Shown in pieces: positions 18,311 through 25,701 of a DNA stretch of 64,000 nucleotides. The notes under the pieces are model-generated. The model ran no database searches and was not told the DNA's origin. It saw only the letters and a program-made list of their open reading frames with translations. Positions within the stretch are counted from its first letter, which is position 1. Each line of letters starts with the position of its first letter. Origin of the DNA: Spirochaetota bacterium (GTDB taxonomy: Bacteria > Spirochaetota > Spirochaetia > Treponematales > UBA12059); NCBI GenBank assembly GCA_022703505.1, contig JAKLDN010000003.1:62001-126000 (forward strand). Reading direction: 5' to 3'. A program made the translations under genes and the position numbers.

Positions 18311-18339
18311 TTTCTTCCTCCGGAAACGCATGGTATACT
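18311..18339 (+). promoter_or_regulatory. Extended -10 promoter of the PilZ gene
   Basis: TGGTATACT (18331-18339) is an extended -10 element; the -35 position 17 bp upstream is a weak TTTCTT (18311-18316). The predicted start point is near 18346, only about 9 nt before the ATG at 18355. The promoter is divergent from that of pgi. Confidence 0.55.
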
Positions 18340-18354
18340 CGGGCGGGGGCTGTG

Positions 18355-19602
18355 ATGGCCGAACTCGTAAATCATGTAGAAACGGAATTCATTCTTAAGG
18401 AAGCCATGAACCTCGGCATTTCGCTCCGTCTACAGGGAGCCGGGAAGAGCGCCGCGGCCAAGGTCAAGGAATTCCGCAAGGATTCCCTCTGGATGGATCT
18501 TCCGGCCCGGAGCGGCAAGAGGTTCCTTCCCTGGGAGCTCTTGTCCGCGTATTTCGATTTCCACGGCAAGGACATGACCTTCAGCTCCAAGGTCCTCAAG
18601 CAGGAAGGGGACTTCCTGGTCCTGGCCTATCCCGTCCGTCTGCTTCGCTCCCCGGCCCGGCGGCACCCCCGGGTGCCCTGCCCCCGGGGATTCGCCTTGG
18701 AGATCACCCTGCAGAACGAGACGGTCCGGCTGGACTATCCCCAGAGCGGGGAGTATTCGGATGTCTCCCTGCCGGATCTGCACGAAGGGTTCGACATCAG
18801 TTCCCTGAACACATTGATCGAAAGTTTCCGCCAGCGCTCCAGCCGGATGGCCAGCGAGAGCCGGGTGGTGTTGTTCCGGGATCGGTTCCCCCAGGGAGTC
18901 GAGGAGCTGATGCTCTCCCGTTTCGGCAGGACCCTGTTCATACCCTCGACCCGGAGCCCCCTGCCTTCGGCGGATCCCTACCCCGAACCCCGCATCATCA
19001 CCGCCCAGATGGCCCAGGATTACGAGGGACCCGAGGGGATCGTGGACGGCTCCCGGTTCGATCATGCCATGGTCTCCAAGATCGGCCGTGGGATCAACGC
19101 CGAGGTATGGTGCCCGATCCTGTACTTCCAGTACGTCGTCGGGTACGTGTACCTGGCGAACAAGACCGACCGGCCCGTATCCATGGATTTCTCCGTCGTC
19201 GACTGCGCGTGGGAGTTTTCCCGGGTTCTGGCCTTCTATCTGAAGACCAACGATTACTTCAAGACGGCCCAGGACGGCGAGCCCGTCTCCCACACGGCGG
19301 GCATCGTGGATTTGTCCGCCTCCGGCTGCCTCCTTTCCATACCCCATACGGCCCTGGCGATGCGGATCAAGACGGGCGCCCTGCTGGACCTGCGCCTGGA
19401 TTATCCGGAGGGGAGCCTCCAAGTCCGGGGGAAGGTGGTCCGGCGCTTCGACGACAAGGACGGAGCCTACTACGGAGTCGCGTTCCAGGACTTGGAGTCC
19501 GAGGACCTGCGGGTCCTCTTTCCGAAGATCTACGAGATGTCCTACCCGGATTCCCAGGAGGATGCCGGGGAAGCCCGCCTTCACGCCGGGGGTTCCGCAT
19601 GA
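18355..19602 (+). CDS. PilZ-domain protein (candidate c-di-GMP receptor)
   Basis: 415 aa. The C-terminal 100 residues form a PilZ-like domain: DLSASGCLLSI (variant of D/NxSxxG), followed by VRGKVVRRFDDKDGAYYGVAFQDL. The N-terminal c-di-GMP arginine pair could be RRHPRVP (about 95-105), which precedes a first, PilZN/YcgR-like beta domain, so two PilZ-related halves flank a helical insert. Treponemes have similar two-part proteins with a motility role; that link is inference. The ATG at 18355 follows GGGCGGGGG; a GTG one codon earlier is possible. It overlaps the next gene by 4 nt. Confidence 0.8.
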   Translation: MAELVNHVETEFILKEAMNLGISLRLQGAGKSAAAKVKEFRKDSLWMDLPARSGKRFLPWELLSAYFDFHGKDMTFSSKVLKQEGDFLVLAYPVRLLRSPARRHPRVPCPRGFALEITLQNETVRLDYPQSGEYSDVSLPDLHEGFDISSLNTLIESFRQRSSRMASESRVVLFRDRFPQGVEELMLSRFGRTLFIPSTRSPLPSADPYPEPRIITAQMAQDYEGPEGIVDGSRFDHAMVSKIGRGINAEVWCPILYFQYVVGYVYLANKTDRPVSMDFSVVDCAWEFSRVLAFYLKTNDYFKTAQDGEPVSHTAGIVDLSASGCLLSIPHTALAMRIKTGALLDLRLDYPEGSLQVRGKVVRRFDDKDGAYYGVAFQDLESEDLRVLFPKIYEMSYPDSQEDAGEARLHAGGSA

Positions 19603-19829
19603 ACGGGCTGATGGCCGAGCTGCTGATCGCCCTGGAGGTCCTCAAGCGGTGGGAGATCCTGGCCGCCCTCGCGGTCTTCCTGGGAGTCTGGAGCGTCTTC
19701 CGATACGTGGCGCTGGTTCAGCGCAAGCCCGCGGGATTCCGATTCCGCCGGCCCCGAAAGCCGGCCGCCCCGGCCGCTCCGGCTCCGGCTTCGGAGACGG
19801 ATGAGCCTCCGGAGGAACCCGAGGAGTAG
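19599..19829 (+). CDS. Small single-span membrane protein (function unknown)
   Basis: 76 aa: a helix with transmembrane character (EILAALAVFLGVWSVFRYVALV, about 22-43), a basic juxtamembrane stretch (QRKPAGFRFRRPRKP) and a Pro/Ala/Glu tail. The ATG overlaps the stop of the PilZ gene (ATGA), which argues for co-translation. Its last 188 nt overlap the 3' end of recQ on the other strand. No family was recognised. Confidence 0.6.
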   Translation: MNGLMAELLIALEVLKRWEILAALAVFLGVWSVFRYVALVQRKPAGFRFRRPRKPAAPAAPAPASETDEPPEEPEE

Positions 19830-21408
19830 CCGCGGCTCCGGCGCCGGGAGCCGGCCGAGGTCCGAACCAACGCCGCCGGGCGGCAGGACGTACCCGGCCT
19901 TTCCAGGCGCCGCGCCGGGGCACCTCGATCGCCCCCGACCCCGCCAGGTAGGACAGGGCTTCCGCCGCCTCCCCCGCCTCCCATCCGAGGAGCGCCCCGG
20001 CCCAGGCACAGGGGCCCGCGATTCCCGCGAGCAGTCGGGAGGCCTCCGACACGGTCCAGCGGCCGGAATTGGCCGCCGCGAAGCGCAGGATCTCCCGGCG
20101 GCCCTCGGGTTCCGGAACGGCCGACCCCGAGCAGACGTCACAGCCTGAGCATCCCTCCGCCTCGGACCCCAGGAGCGCAAGCAGGGTTTCCCTGCGGCAC
20201 CGGGTCGAGCCCTCGGCGTAGTCCAGCACGGCGGCCCTCCGGCGGCGCCGGACCGGATCGGAATCCCGGTTCAGCAGGTCCCGGTCCGAGGGGCGGACGA
20301 TGAGGACCGCCGTGGAAGGCCGTCCGTCACGGCCGGCCCTCCCGGATTCCTGCAGATAGGATTCCGCGGAGGGCGGGGGGTCCGCGTGGATGACCGAGCG
20401 GATGTCCGGCTTGTCGATGCCCATCCCGAAGGCGCAGGTCGCGGTAAGGACCCCGTCCCGGGACGGGAGGAACCAGTCCTCCACGGCCTTTCGCTCCTCC
20501 TTGGTCATGCCCGCATGGTAGAAGCGCACCTCCCGGGTATCCAGCGCCCGGGCCAGGCGTTCCGCGGTGATCTGGGTTCCCGCCCGGGAGGCGCAGAAGA
20601 CCAGCAGGGGCTTCGGCAGGGTCCGGGCCAGCCTTTCCAGGGTATGCGACCGGGACAGGGTCGGAGCGCATCGATAGCTCAGGTTCGGCCGGTCCGGGTT
20701 CCCCGAGACCAGCCGCCACGGTTCGTCCCCGAAGAGCACCTCCGCCACACGGGCGAGGATGCCCTGGGAGGCCGTCGCCGTGAAGGCCGTGACGGCGGGA
20801 GGATCCAGGGCCCGGAGGACGCTTCCTAATTCCACGTAGGCGGGGCGGAAGTCGTCGCCCCATTCCGAGACGCAGTGCGCCTCGTCCACGACGGCATGGG
20901 CCACTCCCACCGAGCGCAGGAGGGCGAGGACGGATTCCGTCCGGAGGACCTCCGGGTTGGCCAGGGCGATCCGGGCCCGGCCCGAACGCACGGCCTCCTC
21001 CGCGGCGCGGCGCTCCTCCGGGGACCGGCCGCCCTGGAGTACGGCGCAGGGCAGCCCCCTCTCCCGGAGCCTCCGGGCCTGGTCCGCCATCAGGGACCGC
21101 AGGGGATAGACGGCCAGGGTCAGCCCGGGAAGGAAGACGGCCGGAAGCTGGAAGCAGAGGCTCTTGCCGTACCCGGTGGGCAGGAGGACGACTTGGCGCA
21201 GCCGGTCCGGGCCCTCCGGCGTCGTCCCGGCGGTGTCGGGGACGGCGCCGAGATCCCCGGGGGATGGCGCCGCCCCCGGGAAGGCGTCCAGGATGTTGGC
21301 GACCACCAGGCGCTGGTAGGGATAGAGGTACCGTACCCCGAACAAGGTTTCGGCGGCGGCCGAAACGGGATCCTGCCGCCGGATGGATTCCGATGCGGGA
21401 TCGAGCAT
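19642..21408 (-). CDS. recQ: RecQ-family ATP-dependent DNA helicase
   Basis: 588 aa superfamily-2 helicase. Motifs: Q-motif region FGVRYLYPYQ, motif I LLPTGYGKSLCFQ, Ia PLRSLMADQ, II VDEAHCVSEWGDDFRPAY (aromatic-rich loop), III FTATAS, V ATCAFGMGIDKPDIRSV, VI QESGRAGRDG. The RecQ zinc site follows (CRRETLL ... CSGCDVC). The winged helix is short and there is no HRDC domain. About 70 C-terminal residues are low-complexity Arg/Pro/Gly and lie over the small membrane gene on the opposite strand, so the true functional end may be near 19830. No Shine-Dalgarno site is apparent. Confidence 0.93.
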   Translation of the reverse strand: MLDPASESIRRQDPVSAAAETLFGVRYLYPYQRLVVANILDAFPGAAPSPGDLGAVPDTAGTTPEGPDRLRQVVLLPTGYGKSLCFQLPAVFLPGLTLAVYPLRSLMADQARRLRERGLPCAVLQGGRSPEERRAAEEAVRSGRARIALANPEVLRTESVLALLRSVGVAHAVVDEAHCVSEWGDDFRPAYVELGSVLRALDPPAVTAFTATASQGILARVAEVLFGDEPWRLVSGNPDRPNLSYRCAPTLSRSHTLERLARTLPKPLLVFCASRAGTQITAERLARALDTREVRFYHAGMTKEERKAVEDWFLPSRDGVLTATCAFGMGIDKPDIRSVIHADPPPSAESYLQESGRAGRDGRPSTAVLIVRPSDRDLLNRDSDPVRRRRRAAVLDYAEGSTRCRRETLLALLGSEAEGCSGCDVCSGSAVPEPEGRREILRFAAANSGRWTVSEASRLLAGIAGPCAWAGALLGWEAGEAAEALSYLAGSGAIEVPRRGAWKGRVRPAARRRWFGPRPAPGAGAAATPRVPPEAHPSPKPEPERPGRPAFGAGGIGIPRACAEPAPRIGRRSRLPGRPRGRPGSPTA

Positions 21409-21460
21409 GCCGGGTAACCGCCCGCGATCGGCTGTTCGCTTGCGTCCGGTACGGACGGAC

Positions 21461-22105
21461 TCAGGCCGTGTCCGCCGAGGGACAGAGCTCGCGGACAGCG
21501 CAGCCCGGGCAGTCGGGACGGCGGGCCGTGCAGACGTACTTACCGTGCCGGTTGACCGCGTGGGAGAAGGCGGTCCGGTATTCCGGCTCGATCAGGGCCT
21601 CGATGCGGCGTTCCGCGGCGACGGGATCGCGGTTCTCCGTGAGCCCGAGCCTGTGGCAGACCCGGAGGAAATGGGTGTCCGCGATGATCCCGGGCCTTCC
21701 GAAGCAGGCGCTGGCCACCAGGTTGGCCGTCTTGCGTCCCACGCCCGGGAGTTCCAGGAGCTCCTCCATGCGCTCCGGCACCCGTCCGGAAAACCTCTCC
21801 ACGAGGATCCTGGACAGGTCGATGAGGTGCCGAGCCTTGGTCCGGTAGAAGCCCAGGGAGTGGACGCAATCCTCCAGCTCCGCAAGGTCCGCCTCCGCTA
21901 GCCGCCCGGGATCGGGCCACCTGCGGAATAACCCGGGAGTCACCCGATTGACCTGGTCGTCCGTCGTCTGCGCGGAGAGCACCACCGCGACCAGGAGTTC
22001 GAAACAGTCGTCGTAGGCGAGGAGGGGCTCGGCCCGAGGCCAGAGGGCCGTGAGGGCGAGCCGGAGGCTGCGTGCGCGTTCCACCTCGAAGGGGGAGGTT
22101 TCCAT
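21461..22105 (-). CDS. nth: Endonuclease III (DNA glycosylase/AP lyase)
   Basis: 214 aa base-excision repair enzyme for oxidised pyrimidines. The helix-hairpin-helix LPGVGRKTAN contains catalytic Lys125, and D143 lies in ADTHFLRVCHRLGL. The [4Fe-4S] loop is complete: C192, C199, C202, C208 (C-x6-C-x2-C-x5-C). There is no Shine-Dalgarno site; instead a -10-like hexamer lies 6 nt upstream of the ATG, predicting a leaderless mRNA. It is upstream of recQ on the same strand, 52 nt apart. Confidence 0.96.
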   Translation of the reverse strand: METSPFEVERARSLRLALTALWPRAEPLLAYDDCFELLVAVVLSAQTTDDQVNRVTPGLFRRWPDPGRLAEADLAELEDCVHSLGFYRTKARHLIDLSRILVERFSGRVPERMEELLELPGVGRKTANLVASACFGRPGIIADTHFLRVCHRLGLTENRDPVAAERRIEALIEPEYRTAFSHAVNRHGKYVCTARRPDCPGCAVRELCPSADTA

Positions 22106-22111
22106 GGGGAA

Positions 22112-22140
22112 AGTATGCCGGGAGGCTCCGGGAAGGGCAA
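22112..22140 (-). promoter_or_regulatory. Promoter of nth, leaderless arrangement
   Basis: On the minus strand TTGCCC (22140-22135), 17 bp, CATACT (22117-22112), then exactly 6 nt to the ATG. The start point should coincide with the first codon. Confidence 0.5.
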
Positions 22141-22167
22141 GATCTCCGACCGGCGGTCCCGCGGACC

Positions 22168-22196
22168 TTGCGCGGGGAAGGGTTGTATCCTATACT
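22168..22196 (+). promoter_or_regulatory. Promoter of the secreted-protein gene at 22223
   Basis: TTGCGC (22168-22173), 17 bp, TATACT (22191-22196). The leader would be about 20 nt and contain the AGGGAGG site. It is divergent from the nth promoter, with the two -35 boxes about 28 bp apart. Confidence 0.6.
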
Positions 22197-22222
22197 TACG
22201 CAAGATCATCAGGGAGGATTGG

Positions 22223-22660
22223 ATGAAACGGATTTTGATCGCCTCGATCCTTATAGCGATGGCTCTTGCGGCCTTCCCCGCGTTTTCCCAGGAAGCCAAA
22301 CCGGCCGATCCCCTGGCTACCCAGATCAAGAGCCCTTCCGACATGTACCCTTTCCGCTTGGACGTGGTCAAGGTTTTCCAGCACAGTCTCGGATTCCGGG
22401 TCGTCTACCGGGTCGGGCAGGCGGATTTCGCGGACGCCTACATCCCCATCGAGTGGTTCAAGGCCGGCGGCAAGGCCGAGTTGATCCGTTCCAACGACCC
22501 GTCCCATCCGTACATGGTCATCTACTATCGGGAAGGCAAATTCAGCCATGTCCGACTGTTCGTCAAGGATTTCCCCAAGGATCCCTCCTGGGGGATCCTG
22601 GAGCCCGGCCCGGACGTGGCTTCCAAGTTCAAGGTCGAGGAGATCGTCCCGAAATTCTAG
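22223..22660 (+). CDS. Small secreted protein (function unknown)
   Basis: 145 aa with a clear Sec signal peptide (KRILIASILIAMALAAFPAFSQEA, probable cleavage after AFS). The mature part of about 122 aa is predicted beta-rich with alternating aromatic residues and no cysteine beyond the signal. No lipobox, so periplasmic or exported. The ATG at 22223 has AGGGAGG 6 nt upstream; in-frame codons before it are untranslated. It has its own promoter. I do not recognise the family. Confidence 0.8.
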   Translation: MKRILIASILIAMALAAFPAFSQEAKPADPLATQIKSPSDMYPFRLDVVKVFQHSLGFRVVYRVGQADFADAYIPIEWFKAGGKAELIRSNDPSHPYMVIYYREGKFSHVRLFVKDFPKDPSWGILEPGPDVASKFKVEEIVPKF

Positions 22661-22728
22661 GGACCCGGCGGGACGGCCCAGTCTCCTGAGTCACCCCGTC
22701 TGTCCGCCGGCCGCTTGAAAGGCGTACC

Positions 22729-23727
22729 ATGAGCGTCAAACCCGTTCCTCCCGAGCTGCCGGCCTTCATCGACGGCCGAGAGGTATTCCTGATCGTCGGG
22801 CACAAAGAGCCCGACGGAGACTGCATCGGATCCCAGCTGGCCCTGTCTTCCTTCCTGCGGAGGAAGGGAAAGAGGACGGTCCTCCTGTCCTCGGGCCCCT
22901 TTACCCGGACGGAGATCCTGCAGTACGAACACGCCTTCCTGGACCGGATACCCGACGGTCTTCCCCTTTCCCGGGCGGCCCTTATCGTCCTGGACTGCTC
23001 CTCCCTCTCCCGGGTGGGGCGGATCGCCGACCAGCTTCCAACCCTTCCCGTCGCCTTCATCGACCACCACGCGGCCGGGGAGGCTTCGGGGGACGTCCTC
23101 TATATCGATCCGGCGGCTTCCTCGGTCACCCGACTGATCCACGCCCTGATCGAGGCGATGGGGGAGGAGCCGACCCGGGAGGAGGCGGAGCTCCTCTTCT
23201 TCGGCCTGGCCACGGACACGGGCTTCTTCCGCCACCTGGACGCGGGGGGTTCGGACTCCTTCCTGTCCGCGGCCCGGCTGGTCGATCGGGGAGCCTCCCC
23301 CAAGCGTACCTATTCGATGATCTACGGGGGCAAGTCCCTGTTCACCCGAAAGTTGATGGGCGAGATCCTGGTCCGCACGGAGCCGTTTTTCGACGGCCGC
23401 CTCCTGGTTTCCTACGTGACCGAGGAGGACCATAGGCGCTACGGCATCGCCAGCCGGGATTCGGACATGCTCTACCAGCTTCTCATGACCGTCGCGGGGG
23501 TCGAGGCGGCCGTGGTCATCCGGCAGGAAAGCGAGAACAACTGCACCGTAGGATTCCGGTCCCGGGATACCGTGGACGTCGGGGCCGTCGCCGCCCAGTT
23601 CGGCGGAGGCGGGCATCGGCTCGCCGCGGGGCTTTCCATCGAGGGCCGGATCGAGGACGTGCGGGAGAGGATGCTGGAAGCCTTCGACCGGCTATTTGTA
23701 ACAAAAGGTAACGACTCGGACTATTGA
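22729..23727 (+). CDS. nrnA: DHH/DHHA1 phosphoesterase, NrnA-type oligoribonuclease/pAp phosphatase
   Basis: 332 aa. DHH domain motifs: GHKEPDGDCIGSQLAL (metal-binding His and two Asp), VLDCSSLSRVGR, and FIDHHAAGEA; the C-terminal DHHA1 domain has FGGGGHRLAAG. This matches bacterial NrnA, which removes 5'-nucleotides from di- to penta-ribonucleotides (nanoRNA, pGpG) and dephosphorylates pAp in many phyla. AAAGG lies 7 nt before the ATG. The linear-dinucleotide-clearing role would complement the PilZ protein upstream, an inference. Confidence 0.92.
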   Translation: MSVKPVPPELPAFIDGREVFLIVGHKEPDGDCIGSQLALSSFLRRKGKRTVLLSSGPFTRTEILQYEHAFLDRIPDGLPLSRAALIVLDCSSLSRVGRIADQLPTLPVAFIDHHAAGEASGDVLYIDPAASSVTRLIHALIEAMGEEPTREEAELLFFGLATDTGFFRHLDAGGSDSFLSAARLVDRGASPKRTYSMIYGGKSLFTRKLMGEILVRTEPFFDGRLLVSYVTEEDHRRYGIASRDSDMLYQLLMTVAGVEAAVVIRQESENNCTVGFRSRDTVDVGAVAAQFGGGGHRLAAGLSIEGRIEDVRERMLEAFDRLFVTKGNDSDY

Positions 23728-23780
23728 TTTCCGGTATGCCGGAGATCCCCCTCCGTAATTCCATATCCGGACTCGGCCGT

Positions 23781-23824
23781 TTCGAGGAGCCAGACGGACC
23801 TCGAACCTTGGCATGGAACTTGCC
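23781..23824 (+). promoter_or_regulatory. Candidate sigma-54 (-24/-12) promoter with adjacent inverted repeat
   Basis: TGGCATG (23809-23815), 4 nt, TTGCC (23820-23824) keeps the GG/GC spacing required by sigma-54 RNA polymerase. An inverted repeat TTCGAGG/CCTCGAA (23781-23787 and 23799-23805) lies just upstream. No sigma-70 -10/-35 pair is evident. The element is itself partly palindromic (TGGCA/TGCCA), so a repressor site is the alternative. The window encodes an NtrC-type activator. Confidence 0.5.
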
Positions 23825-23859
23825 ATGTTCTCCTCGCCCGCAGGGGCCGGGAGGGAGGC

Positions 23860-24717
23860 ATGGAACAGGAGACCTTTTCATGCATAGCGCGGCTGGCGGA
23901 TTCCGGCGAAGGACTTCGGGAAGCCCTGGGAGAGATGGCCCGGATCCTGTATAGGAACCCCGCCGCGTATGGCTTGAAGGACGCGGACGATGTCGGCGAG
24001 CTCTTCGCGAGGTATCCGGGCAGGATCGAGGCCATCCTGAGGAAGTACCGGGAAACCCAGGGATATTTCCCGGCTTATCTCGTCGCCACCGTCCGGTACC
24101 TGGCCTTGTCGCTCCGCAGGGACCGGGCAAGGGCCTTCGACCGCCAGATGGTCTTCGAGGAGGAGGCCGTGATGTGCGCGGAAGGAGTTCCGGGTCCCGA
24201 GTACGGTCCCGCGGAGCTGGAGTCCCCCCTGCCCGAATCCCGGGGCCGCGGACGCTACCGCGGCCGCTCCCTCCGGTCCCGGTTCCTGTTCCTGAGCGTG
24301 AAATGCGCGTGGACCGCGGACGAGGACCTCCTCCTCCGGGCCGCTCGGGCCCTCGATCTCGACACCGCCCGGCTGTCGAAGAGCCTTTCCCGGGCCCGGG
24401 CGCGCACCCTCTCCGTCCGGGACCGCTGGGAGGAGCGCAGGACGGCCCGGGACGCGTCCTGGGTCCGGCTCCGGGTTCTTGAGCGTCGCCTGTCCCGTGA
24501 GGAGGATCCCTGCCTCCGGGCGGTTTTCCGGGAACGGATCGACCGGGAGCGGGAACGGTTCCGCCGGAGGCTCGAGGAGACACGCAGGCTTCGGTTGACG
24601 ATTTCCAACAAGGCGGTCGCGGAGATCCTGGGCGTGCCGAAAGGCACGGTGGACGCGGGGATGTACAACCTCGCCCGGAGACTGCGGGACTTTCCCTTCG
24701 AGGGACAAAACGGCTAG
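23860..24717 (+). CDS. Sigma-70-like protein of unknown role
   Basis: 285 aa, very Arg-rich. Residues about 25-95 (ILYRNPAAYGLKDADDVGELFARYPGRIEAILRKYRETQGYFPAYLVATVRYLAL) resemble sigma region 2, and the C-terminus (NKAVAEILGVPKGTVDAGMYNLARRLRDFP) looks like a region-4 helix-turn-helix. Between them is a long helical, coiled-coil-prone segment. The -10 recognition residues of known ECF factors are not obvious, so it may be a degenerate sigma or a DNA-binding adaptor. GGGAGGGAGG lies just upstream of the ATG. It follows a sigma-54-like promoter. Confidence 0.7.
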   Translation: MEQETFSCIARLADSGEGLREALGEMARILYRNPAAYGLKDADDVGELFARYPGRIEAILRKYRETQGYFPAYLVATVRYLALSLRRDRARAFDRQMVFEEEAVMCAEGVPGPEYGPAELESPLPESRGRGRYRGRSLRSRFLFLSVKCAWTADEDLLLRAARALDLDTARLSKSLSRARARTLSVRDRWEERRTARDASWVRLRVLERRLSREEDPCLRAVFRERIDRERERFRRRLEETRRLRLTISNKAVAEILGVPKGTVDAGMYNLARRLRDFPFEGQNG

Positions 24718-24727
24718 TATCCCCCCC

Positions 24728-25324
24728 ATGACGCTGTACATCGCCACCAACAACGCCCACAAGGTCAAGGAGCTCGCGGAGCTCTTCCCGGGGATCCCGC
24801 TCCGGACCCCCGCGGATGCGGGGATCGAGTTCGACCACGACGAGACGGAGGACAGCTTCCTGGGCAACAGCCTGGGAAAGGCCCGGGCTCTCTTCGGGCT
24901 CGTGAAGGCCCCGGTGCTGGCGGACGATTCGGGGCTCTGCGTGGACGCCCTGGGCGGGGCGCCGGGGGTGCGGTCGGCGCGCTACGGCTCCCCGGACGAC
25001 GGCCGGACCGTCCTGTCCGCCCGGGATAAGAACGAGCTCCTCCTGCGGGAGATGGAGGGCCGGCGGGACCGGACCTGCCGCTTCGTCTGCGCCATGACCC
25101 TGATGCTCTCGGAACACCGCTTCGTCACGGTCCAGGAGACCTGCGAGGGCCGTCTCCTGGAGAGCTCCCGGGGCGCCGAGGGATTCGGGTACGATCCGGT
25201 CTTTTTCCTGCCGGGGGAAGGCCTCTCGATGGCCGAGCTCTCCCTGGAGCGGAAGAACCGGCTGAGCCACCGAGGCCGGGCCGCGGCGCGGATCCTCGCC
25301 GTCCTGGCGTCCCTTCCGGACTGA
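24728..25324 (+). CDS. rdgB: XTP/dITP diphosphatase (HAM1/RdgB family)
   Basis: 198 aa nucleotide-pool sanitiser that hydrolyses dITP, dXTP and ITP to monophosphates. Motifs: IATNNAHKVKELAELF, VLADDSGLCVDALGGAPGVRSARY, and GFGYDPVFFLPG, with the C-terminal LSHRGRAA. Preceded by CCCCCCC and no Shine-Dalgarno site; TAGTAT ends 7 nt before the ATG, so it is either leaderless or coupled to the upstream gene, whose stop is 10 nt away. Followed by a terminator shared with rpmE. Confidence 0.95.
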   Translation: MTLYIATNNAHKVKELAELFPGIPLRTPADAGIEFDHDETEDSFLGNSLGKARALFGLVKAPVLADDSGLCVDALGGAPGVRSARYGSPDDGRTVLSARDKNELLLREMEGRRDRTCRFVCAMTLMLSEHRFVTVQETCEGRLLESSRGAEGFGYDPVFFLPGEGLSMAELSLERKNRLSHRGRAAARILAVLASLPD

Positions 25325-25340
25325 AGGGGGGGGCAATGAA

Positions 25341-25370
25341 AAGGCCGCGGGCGATGCGCCGCGGCCTTTC
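25341..25370. terminator. Bidirectional intrinsic terminator between rdgB and rpmE
   Basis: Perfect 8-bp stem GGCCGCGG/CCGCGGCC (25343-25350, 25359-25366) with an 8-nt loop, AAAA before and TTT after. It separates convergent genes and could end both transcripts; the U-runs are short. Confidence 0.7.
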
Positions 25371-25403
25371 GACGAGGAACGGCGCCGAAGGCGGCGCCTC
25401 TTC

Positions 25404-25607
25404 CTACTCCTTGATTCCGTACTTTTTCCGGAATCGCTCCACGCGTCCCGCGGTGTCGATGAGCTTCTGTTTGCCGGTAAAGAAGGGGTGGCAGGCCGAG
25501 CAAATTTCGACCTGGAGATTCTTTACCGTCGAACGGGTCTCGATGACGTTGCCGCAGGCGCACGTGATGGTGGTGAGCTCGTACTTGGGATGGATGCCCT
25601 TCTTCAC
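25404..25607 (-). CDS. rpmE: 50S ribosomal protein L31, zinc-binding (C+) form
   Basis: 67 aa (with GTG as Met): [19 protein letters not shown] ... [15 protein letters not shown]. Cysteines 16, 18, 36 and 39 form the zinc site of the C+ paralogue. Start is GTG at 25607 with GGAGGG 5 nt upstream; the open frame upstream of this is not L31-like. It lies after rho, as in treponemes. Confidence 0.96.
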   Translation of the reverse strand: MKKGIHPKYELTTITCACGNVIETRSTVKNLQVEICSACHPFFTGKQKLIDTAGRVERFRKKYGIKE

Positions 25608-25701
25608 AGTACCCTCCGCGCCTATCTGGCTGCAGCCTGAAAACCGGCCTCTGACGGTAGTCCGCACGGAGCGGGCGATGGAGGCCCGCGTCCGGCTTCC
25701 C

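Noticed and set aside
16585-18375. N-terminal 600-codon extension of the murG frame
   Set aside because: It lies over pgi in another phase, and its translation is Pro/Gly/Arg-rich. The MurG start at 16584 is set by the ATGA overlap with pgi.
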